Origin: CABYIR01 sp038103905
Lineage (GTDB): Bacteria; Pseudomonadota; Alphaproteobacteria; Pelagibacterales; AG-422-B15
Direction: 5' to 3'
Assembly: GCA_038103905.1 (NCBI GenBank)
Contig: JAYNZW010000006.1
Span: 1-64,000 of the forward strand
DNA: 64,000 nucleotides
The position numbers and the translations under genes were made by a program. Below the pieces are notes generated by a model. That model was not told the DNA's origin. It did not search any database and saw only the letters and a list, made by a program, of their open reading frames with translations. This document shows positions 27,692 through 36,368 of the stretch, one piece after another (the stretch's first letter is position 1; each line of letters opens with the position of its first letter).

Positions 27692-28537
27692 TTATAGACC
27701 TGCCCACTCAATGAATAGCCGTATTGCCATTATGAATATAAAAACTGCGAACAATTTATTTAATTTTTCTTTAGATAAATAGTGAGCAAGTCTTACACCT
27801 AGTGGTGCTGCAAGCATTGTCATAGGCGTAAACATAGCAAGGCCCATAAAGTTTACATATCCTACACTCAATGGAACATTTACATCATTTAAAATACCAG
27901 AAATGACAAATCCTATTGTTCCGGGTATGGCAATAAACGCACCTATACCTGAAGCGGTGCCAATCGCTTTATGAATTGCAAAATTATGAAGTTTTAACAA
28001 AGGAACACTGAGTGATCCACCGCCTATTCCGATTATGACAGAAAAAAATCCAATAGAAGAACCATATAAATGTTTTAAAAAATTTTTTGGGAAATCTGAA
28101 GCTATTCTCCATGCATCATTCCATAAAAAAAACTGTAATGAGACGAGCAGCAGCAGACTTGAATAGATAAAAATAAGTGTCTTGCCGGTTAAACTTGAAA
28201 CAATAAAAGCCCCAAGAACAACTCCTGTTATCACCGAATAAGAAATTGTCTTTAATAAAAAAATATCTACAGACTTTCTCCGAGCATGACTTAATGCTGC
28301 TACAATTGAAATGGGAATAATATTTGCCAAAGAAGTTCCAACTGCAAGATGCATCCTGATATTCTCATCAACTTCAGCTAAAGTAAAAATGTAATATAAT
28401 GTTGGAACAACAACAACTCCACCTCCAACACCAAATAAGCCAGCAATTATTCCCGTAAATACACCTGCAGAAATTAATAGAACAAGCAATAAGAAAAGGT
28501 TCTCAGGGGGAACATTACTTAGAATTGTTGAAAACAA
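27692..28537 (-). CDS. TauE/SafE family anion permease
   Basis: Polytopic inner-membrane protein of 281 aa with about eight helices in two repeats. Each repeat is marked by a glycine-rich loop: GLFGVGGGVVVVPTLY near residue 34 and GIGGGSLSVPLLKLH near residue 170. The family exports sulfite or organosulfonates, or takes up related anions; the substrate is not evident. It is convergent with the mutase with no gap and lies 11 bp downstream of an acyl-CoA dehydrogenase gene, possibly on that transcript. Confidence 0.85.
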   Translation of the reverse strand: MFSTILSNVPPENLFLLLVLLISAGVFTGIIAGLFGVGGGVVVVPTLYYIFTLAEVDENIRMHLAVGTSLANIIPISIVAALSHARRKSVDIFLLKTISYSVITGVVLGAFIVSSLTGKTLIFIYSSLLLLVSLQFFLWNDAWRIASDFPKNFLKHLYGSSIGFFSVIIGIGGGSLSVPLLKLHNFAIHKAIGTASGIGAFIAIPGTIGFVISGILNDVNVPLSVGYVNFMGLAMFTPMTMLAAPLGVRLAHYLSKEKLNKLFAVFIFIMAIRLFIEWAGL

Positions 28538-28548
28538 AAAGTTAAATA

Positions 28549-29819
28549 CTAGCCTCTACCAGTCGGCAGATCTTTAAACGGTACTTTCTTGTCCATTCTT
28601 TCATCTTGTGGCAAGCCTAACACNNNNNNNNNNCTCTCTCAGCAATAATATTTCTTAAAACTTCATCAGTTCCACCTGCTATTCTCAACGCAGTAGAAAA
28701 GAAAAGCCCATTTTGAAATAAATTATTCATTGCTGGATTTTTATCATCAATAACATATCCGTGCATATCCAATAAGTCTAATGCATAAGATGATACATCT
28801 TGCATCTTTGAAGCTGTCACCAATTTACTTATTGAAAGTTCTGGCCCTGGAGTTTGGCCCTTAGATAGAGCTGTGATACTTCGATATTTCGTATATTGAA
28901 GTCCTCTAGACTGTACATACCAATCAGCTATTTTTTGTCTTACTTCAGAGTTTTTAATTGCTGGTCCGTCTTCAATTTCAACTTCTTTTGTCAGGTCAAA
29001 TATTTGATCAAAATCAAGCCCTGGAGGATCACCAACCGCAAGTCTTTCATTCATAAGAGTTGTCAAAGCCACTTTCCACCCTTCACCCTCTTCACCAAGT
29101 CGTTGACTATCGGGAATTCTTACATCATTAAAAAAAACTTCATTAAAGTGAGCTGTACCTGATATTTGTTTGATAGGCTTTACCTCTATTCCAGGTGTCT
29201 TCATATCCAAGAAAAAGTAAGTCAATCCTTTATGCTTTACAGCATTTGGATCTGATCGAGCTACAATCATTCCATAATCAGAAAGGTGAGCGCCTGATGT
29301 CCAAACTTTTTGGCCATTAAGAATCCAATCTGATCCGTCTTTTTCTGCTTTCATTTTAATTCCTGCGAGGTCTGATCCTGCTGCAGGCTCTGAGAATAAT
29401 TGACACCAAATTTCCTCACCAGTTAACATTTTTGGAAGATATTTTTTTTTGTCTTCGTCTTTGCCCCAAACCATCATAGTAGGTCCAAGCATACCGATGC
29501 CAATTTCAAAATACCCAGAATGGACAAAATAATTATGTTCTTCTTGCTGATATATAACTTGCTCAATTGGGCTTCCACCATATCCCCCAAACTCTTTAGG
29601 CCACATGATAGCCGCTAAACCAGCTTCAGCTTTCTTTTTTTGCCACTCTTTAGCTTTCATCAAAGCATCATGTGCAGCTTTTTCCCCATTCACTGACTCA
29701 GGGGCACCTGCTGTCGTTGGTGTTTTTACAATCTCTCCACGTCTTTGAGCATTTGCATCTAAGAACTTACGTACTTTAGTTCTAAATTCAGCTTCTTTTG
29801 GGTTATCGTTAAAGTCCAT
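28549..29819 (-). CDS. Acyl-CoA dehydrogenase family protein (larger subunit), interrupted by an assembly gap
   Basis: FAD-dependent acyl-CoA dehydrogenase. Motifs: WCQLFSEPAAGSDLAGIK, GQKVWTSGAHLSDYG, and RIAGGTDEVLRNIIAER directly before ten Ns at 28624-28633. Read literally, the frame stops soon after the gap. On the other side another frame reads VLGLPQDERMDKKVPF and on to DLPTGRG and a stop at 28549, exactly the usual family C-terminus. Overlapping the two ends by one G restores one frame of about 419 aa, so the gene is intact in the organism. It follows a smaller dehydrogenase 2 bp upstream. Confidence 0.88.
28624..28633. other. Assembly gap (10 N) inside an acyl-CoA dehydrogenase gene
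   Basis: Exactly ten Ns. The flanking coding sequences join into a normal acyl-CoA dehydrogenase end if the two sides share a single G, so the true gap is probably zero and the apparent frameshift is an artefact. Confidence 0.9.
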
Positions 29820-29821
29820 AA

Positions 29822-30952
29822 TTACACTATATTTCTTTTTTCAAGATTTGAAATTAAATTTTCTTTCCATTGACGAACACTGCCAATATTTAAAGCAAGT
29901 TGTTTAGCTCTTCTATAGAATAAATGGCAATCATACTCCCATGTAAAGCCAACACCGCCATGGATCTGAATATTTTCTTTTGAAGCAAAATGATATGCGT
30001 CAATAGCACTCACTCTTGCACCCGCCGCTGCAACAGGCAATTCATTCGAATCGGAACTTAGAGCCCAAGCGCCATAATATGCATTAGATTTTGCTAATTC
30101 AATCTTAACATACATATCAGCCATTTTATGTTTAAGAGCCTGGAATGATCCAATTTGTTTGCCAAATGCATATCTTTCAAGCGAATATTTTTTTGCTTCA
30201 TCAAGAGCAACTTGAGCTCCACCCACTTGCTCAAAAGCAAATAAAACTGCAGCACGGTCAAAAATTCTTTCAATAATTTCCCACCCGTCACCAATATTGC
30301 CAAGTAATTCTGCCTCAGCATTTTCTAAAATTATTCTGGAAGATGGGCGCGTAGGATCAATTGTTTCTAAAAACTCAGAATTTACTCCGTCTTGCTTAGT
30401 ATCAACAATAAATAGAGATAAAGATTTATTATTTTTTTTTGTATCTGTATTAGCTGCCACAATAATAAAATCAGATGCGTCTCCATCATTAACAGGAGCT
30501 TTCACTCCATTTAATTTACCGTCAGAAAAAGTTGAAGTTAAATTGTGTGGCTTTGGTGTTCCATTTCCTTCAGATAGAGCGAAAGAACCAATTGCTTCTC
30601 CAGAAGCAATTTTTGGTAAATATTTTTTCTTTTGATCTTCAGTTCCATACAACTTTATAAATTCTGCAAATAGATATATTGAAGATGAAAAAGGTGTTGG
30701 TGCTAGAGATCGACCAAGTTCTTCAGCAATTACACATAGTTCTAACATGCCAAGTCCTAGCCCACCATATTCTTCAGGTATTGCTGTGCCTGTCCATCCC
30801 ATAGAACAAATTTCATCCCATAAATTATCTGAATGATTTTTTTTATTATCTTCTAGGATTGATCGAACTACAGTTCTGTCACATTTATCTGTAAGGAATT
30901 TCCTAGCTTGATCACGAAGAAGCTTCTGATCATCTGAAAAATCAAAGTTCAT
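29822..30952 (-). CDS. Acyl-CoA dehydrogenase family protein (partner-type subunit)
   Basis: A 376-residue acyl-CoA dehydrogenase fold with PEEYGGLGLGMLELCV, FALSEGNG, LERYAFGKQIGSFQALKHK and IQIHGGVGFTWEYDCH. The C-terminus reads AKQLALNIGSVRQWK and lacks the GT-x-E-I-x-R motif present in its neighbour, a feature of the smaller chain in two-subunit acyl-CoA dehydrogenases. It starts 9 bp after rpoZ and ends 2 bp before the larger dehydrogenase, so all three may share a transcript. The substrate is unknown. Confidence 0.88.
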   Translation of the reverse strand: MNFDFSDDQKLLRDQARKFLTDKCDRTVVRSILEDNKKNHSDNLWDEICSMGWTGTAIPEEYGGLGLGMLELCVIAEELGRSLAPTPFSSSIYLFAEFIKLYGTEDQKKKYLPKIASGEAIGSFALSEGNGTPKPHNLTSTFSDGKLNGVKAPVNDGDASDFIIVAANTDTKKNNKSLSLFIVDTKQDGVNSEFLETIDPTRPSSRIILENAEAELLGNIGDGWEIIERIFDRAAVLFAFEQVGGAQVALDEAKKYSLERYAFGKQIGSFQALKHKMADMYVKIELAKSNAYYGAWALSSDSNELPVAAAGARVSAIDAYHFASKENIQIHGGVGFTWEYDCHLFYRRAKQLALNIGSVRQWKENLISNLEKRNIV

Positions 30953-30961
30953 TAACTTAAA

Positions 30962-31585
30962 TTATGATTTATTATCAGTTTCTTCATCAGAATTAGCTAA
31001 GACATCCTCTGACATAGGATTAGATGAAGAGTCATCCATTTGAGTATTTGAAGAGTCTTCTTCAATTTCATTTGACTGCTCAGAACTTAGTTCATTTTGA
31101 ATTGCCTCCATAATCGCATCGGAGTCAATTTCGCTTTCTTCAGATTGAATAGGTTCTTGACTTACATCTTCATGCGAAGCCATATCTTCTTGCGTACTAT
31201 TTTCTTGAACAGGTGTTGGCTTGATATCAATTTTTGGAGCTCTGGAAGTAAACTTTCTTGTTGCGGTTTTTTCCATCTCAGATTTTGATAAACCGCCTTG
31301 ATACATTTGTCTAAAAGTATCATCCTCAATTACTTCATTTTCATCTTCTTCTTGATAATCAGCAACTTGTCTGAGTTTATTTACAATGCTATCTTGAAGC
31401 TCATCTTTTGAAATTTTAGCTTCACCTATCTCTCTAAGAGCTATTACAGGTTTTTTGTCATTTTCTGGGTCGACAGCAGGAGCTGCTCCTCTACCCAACT
31501 GTACAGCCCTTTCTTTTGCAAGAATAACAAGTTCATACTGATTGGTAACTTGTTTAATACAATCTTCTACTGTAATACGTGCCAT
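30962..31585 (-). CDS. rpoZ: RNA polymerase omega subunit with long acidic C-terminal extension
   Basis: The omega core occupies about residues 1-75: MARITVEDCIKQVTNQYELV, LAKERAVQLGRG and KPVIALREIGEAKI. Omega helps fold beta' and assemble polymerase. A further 130 residues follow, dominated by Glu, Asp, Ser and Asn and probably disordered, making 207 aa against the usual 90-130. I chose the ATG at 31585 because homologues begin with MARxTVEDC; the frame is open 18 codons further upstream (31639). It precedes an acyl-CoA dehydrogenase by 9 bp, whereas spoT/relA is the more usual neighbour. Confidence 0.9.
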   Translation of the reverse strand: MARITVEDCIKQVTNQYELVILAKERAVQLGRGAAPAVDPENDKKPVIALREIGEAKISKDELQDSIVNKLRQVADYQEEDENEVIEDDTFRQMYQGGLSKSEMEKTATRKFTSRAPKIDIKPTPVQENSTQEDMASHEDVSQEPIQSEESEIDSDAIMEAIQNELSSEQSNEIEEDSSNTQMDDSSSNPMSEDVLANSDEETDNKS

Positions 31586-31687
31586 AAGATCTTTTTTGAA
31601 ATTGAAACTGTGTTTTATTGAATTATTTGAATAAATCAAGCCGAATAATTATGTAATAGATCTAAGTTATGAATAATATGACAATTT

Positions 31688-31885
31688 ATGCCAAATATAT
31701 CTAAAAAAATTGACTCACCCTGTGTCAAGATATGTAAATATGACGATAATTTTATGAATGGCATGGTTTGTATTGGATGTTTTAGAGAACAACATGAGAT
31801 TACAAATTGGCTTAGAATGAGCGAAAAAGAGAAAGAATTGGCTTATATTGATATTAAAAATAGAAAAATGGAATTTGAAAAATGA
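31688..31885 (+). CDS. DUF1289 family small cysteine protein
   Basis: A 65-residue protein with the DUF1289 pattern SPCVKICKYD, then a loop with MVCIGCFRE and WLRMSEKEKE. The four cysteines suggest a small zinc or iron-sulfur site. The family is widespread in proteobacteria and has no proven function. It overlaps the DUF4396 gene by 4 bp (ATGA), so the two are translationally coupled. It is divergent from rpoZ across about 100 bp. Confidence 0.82.
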   Translation: MPNISKKIDSPCVKICKYDDNFMNGMVCIGCFREQHEITNWLRMSEKEKELAYIDIKNRKMEFEK

Positions 31886-32313
31886 ATGAAGATTTTTCAT
31901 GGACTTGCATATCAACGTGGAAAAGGAGTTCATATAATACCATGTGGTGTCTTATTGGTTGCAGTATTGGAGACTTTGGAACAATACTGTTCTTTCAATA
32001 TTCATCTTTTAACTTGCCAACATTAGCGGTAATGATTTTAGCTATATTTAATGGAATAATTACAAGCATTATTTTAGAAACTATAATTCTCTCAAAACAA
32101 ATGAAATTCAGAGATGCATTCAACACTGCAATTGGAATGAGTCTAATTTCGATGCTTATGATGGAAATATCAATGAATGCTCTTGACTGGATAGTGATGG
32201 GTGGAGCCAAACTAAGCATAACTATTATTCCATTCATGCTTTTTGTGGGCTTTATTACTCCTCTTCCATATAACTATTGGCGATTAAAAAAATATGGAAA
32301 AGAATGTCATTAA
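31882..32313 (+). CDS. DUF4396 family membrane protein
   Basis: A 143-residue protein with four hydrophobic helices. The first carries NTMWCLIGCSIGDFGTI, where paired cysteines flank a Gly-Asp, and the C-terminus ends in YWRLKKYGKECH. Both ends match the DUF4396 family. The Cys, His and Asp within membrane helices hint at metal binding or transport, but no function is known. It is coupled to DUF1289 upstream and lies 4 bp before the alpha/beta hydrolase gene. Confidence 0.75.
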   Translation: MNEDFSWTCISTWKRSSYNTMWCLIGCSIGDFGTILFFQYSSFNLPTLAVMILAIFNGIITSIILETIILSKQMKFRDAFNTAIGMSLISMLMMEISMNALDWIVMGGAKLSITIIPFMLFVGFITPLPYNYWRLKKYGKECH

Positions 32314-32317
32314 ATAA

Positions 32318-33178
32318 ATGATTGCCAATAAATTAAATCTGGAAGGTTATGAGGTTAACGCCTACTCAATAAATAAAAATAATTTACCAGAAATTTATTT
32401 CTCTCATGCTAATGGATTTAATGCTCTTACATATTCATCTTTGGTGAGTAAAATTAAAAATGATTATAAGGTTATTTCTTATGATATGAGAGGTCATGGT
32501 ACCACCTCTCTTCCTGCAGATCATTCTCAAATGAAATCATGGTTTATATACAAAGATGATTTAGAAAAAATATTAGAAATTAAAAAAAATCCATCAGTGT
32601 TAGTTGGGCATTCAATGGGTGGTACGGCAAGCCTGCTTCTTGCTTATGCGAGACCTGAACTAGTATCTAAATTAATTTTAATAGACCCAGTGATTTTACC
32701 ATATTCATATCGCTTAATTTACAAATTTTTACAAAAAACGAGACTTATGAAAATCCATCCAATGGTTCGTGGTGCACTTATGAGGCGTAATACATGGCAA
32801 AGTAAAGATGAGGCTATAAAATATTTTAAGGGAAAAAATCTTTTTAGAAAAATACCTACAGAGGTAATTGAAAATTATGTTGAAGGAGGGTTAAAAAAAA
32901 ATGATGAGGGAAAATTTGAATTGTTATGTAAACCAGAATGGGAAGCTGCAAATTTTAGATTATCTCCTGATGAAATCGGATTTAATCTTAAAAAAAGCAA
33001 AGTACCGATCAAGCTTATACTGCCTCCTAATAGCTATGTTTGTAATAAAAGATCTCAAAATAAACTGAAGCGTCTAATGCCTCAAATTGAAATAGTTACT
33101 GTAAAAGATACTACACATATGCTTCCTCTAGAAAATTCAGATGCTGTAAGTAATGAAATTAATAAGTTTCTTACTTAA
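32318..33178 (+). CDS. Alpha/beta hydrolase
   Basis: Serine hydrolase fold of 286 aa. The nucleophile elbow is VGHSMGGTASLLLAYARPE with Ser near residue 99. The strand before it carries SYDMRGHG, and the late histidine lies in DTTHMLPLE near residue 270; an acid residue is expected between them. No signal peptide is seen. Substrates of this large family (esters, amides, lactones) cannot be predicted. It follows DUF4396 by 4 bp, so may be third in that small operon. Confidence 0.85.
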   Translation: MIANKLNLEGYEVNAYSINKNNLPEIYFSHANGFNALTYSSLVSKIKNDYKVISYDMRGHGTTSLPADHSQMKSWFIYKDDLEKILEIKKNPSVLVGHSMGGTASLLLAYARPELVSKLILIDPVILPYSYRLIYKFLQKTRLMKIHPMVRGALMRRNTWQSKDEAIKYFKGKNLFRKIPTEVIENYVEGGLKKNDEGKFELLCKPEWEAANFRLSPDEIGFNLKKSKVPIKLILPPNSYVCNKRSQNKLKRLMPQIEIVTVKDTTHMLPLENSDAVSNEINKFLT

Positions 33179-33222
33179 ATTATTATCTACAAAATATACT
33201 TCAAATAAGCTATTCTGAAATT

Positions 33223-34289
33223 ATGAATGATTTTGTTGATATAGTTATTTCTGTCTGGAATAACGGAGCATTCGGAATAAACTTTAGCAACATTGTTACA
33301 GGCCTTTTGATCCTTTTTATTTTTGTTTTCTTTAGATCACTATTTACAAGCTTGGTGATGAGTAGACTAAGGGCTGTTGTTAGAAAATCTTCAAATCAAA
33401 TTGACGATGAAGTATTAGATGCTTTTAAGGAACCAATTAAATTTATACCGATAGTTATAGGAGTATATGTTGCTTCAACTTATGTTGATTTAAACGAGTC
33501 TTTGCAAATATTTGCTGATAACCTTAATCGATCACTAATTACTATACTTATATTCTGGCTTTTATATAAACTTATTGATCCTCTATCTTATTTTGCTCAT
33601 AAATTTACAGATGTGCTCACAAGCGATCTGGTGGATTGGGGTATAAGAATTTTAAAATTTGCTATTTTCTTCATAGGAGCTGCTGCGGTTNNNNNNNNNN
33701 ACCAATCCTTGCGGGTCTTGGACTATTAAGTGTTGCAATCGCTCTTGGAGCTCAAGATTTATTCAAAAATCTTATTTCTGGAATTTTAATTCTCTTAGAA
33801 AAGAGATTTAAAAATGGTGACTGGATTAAAGTAGAGAATATTGTTGAGGGTACTGTTGAAAATATAGGATTTAGATCAACTGTTGTTCGTCAATTTGATT
33901 CTTCGCCAGTTATGGTTCCAAATTTCAATTTTGCTGAAAATGCGGTTACCAATTTTTCAAATATGCAAAATAGAAGAATATATTGGACTATTGGGTTGGA
34001 ATATAAAACTAGTCTTGATCAATTAAGAAACATTAGAGATGAAATTGAGAATTATTTGAAAGAAAGTGGAAACTTTGTATCAGAGTCTGAACAAGCTACA
34101 TTTGTACGTATTGACAAGTTTTCTGATAGTTCGATAGATGTTCTTGTCTATTGTTTTGCTAAAACAAAAGTTTGGGGTGAATGGCTAAAAGTAAAAGAAG
34201 ACCTAGCGTATAAAATAAAAAATATTGTCGAGTCTAATAATGCAGGGTTTGCATTTCCTTCTCAGACAATTTATTACGAAAACATCTAA
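33223..34289 (+). CDS. Mechanosensitive channel, MscS family, interrupted by an assembly gap
   Basis: Small-conductance mechanosensitive channel that releases solutes on osmotic downshock. About three membrane helices precede ten Ns at 33691-33700. The pore helix and beta domain continue as PILAGLGLLSVAIALGAQD, then GDWIKV and VEGTVENIGFRST. The two halves are in different literal frames because the N run is a placeholder. Family alignment suggests about nine residues (near 26 nt) are missing between FIGAAAV and PILAGLG, which would restore the frame. The C-terminal alpha/beta domain is complete. I treat it as one intact gene. Confidence 0.87.
33691..33700. other. Assembly gap (10 N) inside the mscS-family gene
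   Basis: Exactly ten Ns. The two flanks show no shared end sequence. Frame arithmetic requires a true gap of 3n+2 bases, and family alignment suggests about 26, in the pore-lining helix. Confidence 0.85.
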
Positions 34290-35624
34290 TCAGAACGATT
34301 CACTGGAATAAATTTCTTTTAAATTCTTATTCCATTTTCCCTCATAAAGGTTTTTTAATCGAGTAGCGGAACTTTCTCTTTTGTGAACTATCTCATATAA
34401 ATAATCAATATGGATTGCTTCATTCTCACCTACAGTATTCAGGTTTGACCTTGACTCTAATCCTTTGGTTGAAATTTTTAAAAACTGCTGTGCTAGTTCC
34501 CATCCACTTATATCTTTTAATTTTGCATTTAAGCCAATTTCACAAACTGAGGATCTAAAACTAATTATATCCTCATAACTCCAATTAGTTACTATAGAAA
34601 GAGCTTCCTCTAGGCAATCTGAGCAATATAAAATTCCTGACCAAAAAGCTGGTAAAGCGCATAAAGATCTATAGCCTCCTGCATCAGCGCCTCGCATCTC
34701 AATGTATGTTTTGAGTCTTACCTCTGTAAAAATTGTACTAAGATGATCAGCCCAATCATCTATACTAAGATCATCTGAGTCAATTTGATCAAATTTATTA
34801 TTTATCAAATCCTCAAAAGTGTACTCAAGACAATTTATATAATTTCCATCTCTAATAATTGAATAAACTGGTACTTTCAGAGCGTAATCAACATATTCTT
34901 CAAATGAAAAATTCTCACCCGTCATTGATTTCAGAATACCAGTTCGATCGTTATCTGTTTTTGACCAAACAAAGGAACGGTATGACTGAAAACCATTAAG
35001 TTTACCATCGTGAAATGGAGAGTTAGCAAATAGACCTGTAACTAAAGGCTGAAGCGCAGATGATACCATTATTTTTTTTTTCATATCTTTCTCTGATGTG
35101 TAATCAAAATTAGCCTGAACAGTGCATGATCGATGCATCATATCTAGTCCTAATCCTCCAAGCTGCTTCATATAAGGTCTCATAATTTCTGAGTATCTTT
35201 TTTTTGGAACATGCGGAACATTCTCTAAATGTTCAATAGGCAGAAAGCCAAGGCCTAAAAAGCCTATATTCATTTTTTTTTCTACCGTTTTAACAAATGC
35301 TAAATGATTGTTTATTTCTCTGCATGTTTCGTGAACATTATTTAGGGGTGCCCCTGAAAGTTCGAATTGACCACCAGGTTCAAGTGTAATACTTGCATTA
35401 TCTTTTGAGAGAGCAATTATATTTTCACCCTCAAATTTTGGTTTCCATTCATCTTTGATGAATTCCTCTAATAATGCTGTAATACTCTGCTCACCTCTGT
35501 AAGGAATTAACGAGTAATCACTTTTATTATATACAAACTTTTCATGCTCAGTTCCAATTTTCTCATGGCCTTTTTCTTTTATTCCATTTTCAAAATATTG
35601 AATTAAGTCATTTTTACTTAGCAT
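34290..35624 (-). CDS. gshA: Glutamate-cysteine ligase (plant/alphaproteobacterial type)
   Basis: First step of glutathione synthesis, joining Glu to Cys with ATP. Motifs of the GCS2/plant-type family are present: IGTEHEKFVYN, LEPGGQFELSGAPL, MHRSCTVQANFDY and YIEMRGADAGG. At 444 aa it has the expected length. Glutathione fits with the CGFS glutaredoxin encoded at 4684. It is convergent with the mscS gene with no bases between, and 1 bp downstream of rsmE on the same strand. Confidence 0.94.
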   Translation of the reverse strand: MLSKNDLIQYFENGIKEKGHEKIGTEHEKFVYNKSDYSLIPYRGEQSITALLEEFIKDEWKPKFEGENIIALSKDNASITLEPGGQFELSGAPLNNVHETCREINNHLAFVKTVEKKMNIGFLGLGFLPIEHLENVPHVPKKRYSEIMRPYMKQLGGLGLDMMHRSCTVQANFDYTSEKDMKKKIMVSSALQPLVTGLFANSPFHDGKLNGFQSYRSFVWSKTDNDRTGILKSMTGENFSFEEYVDYALKVPVYSIIRDGNYINCLEYTFEDLINNKFDQIDSDDLSIDDWADHLSTIFTEVRLKTYIEMRGADAGGYRSLCALPAFWSGILYCSDCLEEALSIVTNWSYEDIISFRSSVCEIGLNAKLKDISGWELAQQFLKISTKGLESRSNLNTVGENEAIHIDYLYEIVHKRESSATRLKNLYEGKWNKNLKEIYSSESF

Positions 35625-35625
35625 G

Positions 35626-36333
35626 TTACGAATATTCTTTTATTAACGAAGATGCAACTATACACGCTGTTTCAGATTTTAAAACATTATTTCCAAGTGT
35701 GATAGGTATAATAAATTTGTTATGCCGAATTGCATTTATTTCTTTGACCGAAAAATCACCTTCTGGTCCTATTAATATTCCCTTTATATCAATCTTATTT
35801 TTATCAAAGATTTGACTCATGTTATTTGCTTCTTCTATCAAGCAGCAAGCTAAGATATTAGCACTATTTCTTTTTATAAAATCTTCAAAATGTATAGGAA
35901 CATTTATTTGAGGAATTAATGTTTGATTTGACTGTTCAATTGCTTCAATTGCAATTAACTTTAAACGGTCAATATTAAATGTTTTAAATTGAGTCCGCTC
36001 CATAATAATCGGCTGAAAATTTGTAACACCAATTTCTGTACATTTTTGAATAATAATCTCAGTCGGTACTTTTTTAATTGGAGAAAAGTATAATGTTAGA
36101 GGATTATTTAATCTTAATGTTTTAATTCTTTCAATAGCAGTTCCTCTAACTTTTTTTCTGTGAACACTTGATAATTCTACTACATACTCAACACTTTCGT
36201 TAAACACACTAACATTATCCCCAATCTTAGATCTCAACACAGTTGATAGATAATGAGAATGCCTAGAGTCAAATTCAATTAGCTGATTTTTCGATATTTC
36301 TCTGTTTAAGTAAATTCTATTCTTGATTTTCAT
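35626..36333 (-). CDS. rsmE: 16S rRNA (uracil-1498-N3)-methyltransferase
   Basis: SPOUT-fold enzyme that methylates U1498 of 16S rRNA. An N-terminal PUA-like segment (ISKNQLIEFDSRHSHYLSTV, VLR) is followed by the knot with ILIGPEGDFSVKEI near residue 180 and a C-terminal LGNNVLKSETACIVA, the hallmark of RsmE. The length of 235 aa is normal. It precedes gshA by 1 bp, an order seen in other alphaproteobacteria (ubiA divergent from rsmE-gshA). Confidence 0.94.
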   Translation of the reverse strand: MKIKNRIYLNREISKNQLIEFDSRHSHYLSTVLRSKIGDNVSVFNESVEYVVELSSVHRKKVRGTAIERIKTLRLNNPLTLYFSPIKKVPTEIIIQKCTEIGVTNFQPIIMERTQFKTFNIDRLKLIAIEAIEQSNQTLIPQINVPIHFEDFIKRNSANILACCLIEEANNMSQIFDKNKIDIKGILIGPEGDFSVKEINAIRHNKFIIPITLGNNVLKSETACIVASSLIKEYS

Positions 36334-36368
36334 ATTTGATTATAAACAATTACTATTTATATACATTA

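Noticed and set aside
30297..30635. Open frame of 112 codons opposite an acyl-CoA dehydrogenase gene
   Set aside because: Shadow of the dehydrogenase coding strand; no homology-like features.
33223..34289. MscS gene as a frameshifted pseudogene
   Set aside because: The only break is the 10-N placeholder; both halves are well conserved and a plausible gap length restores the frame.
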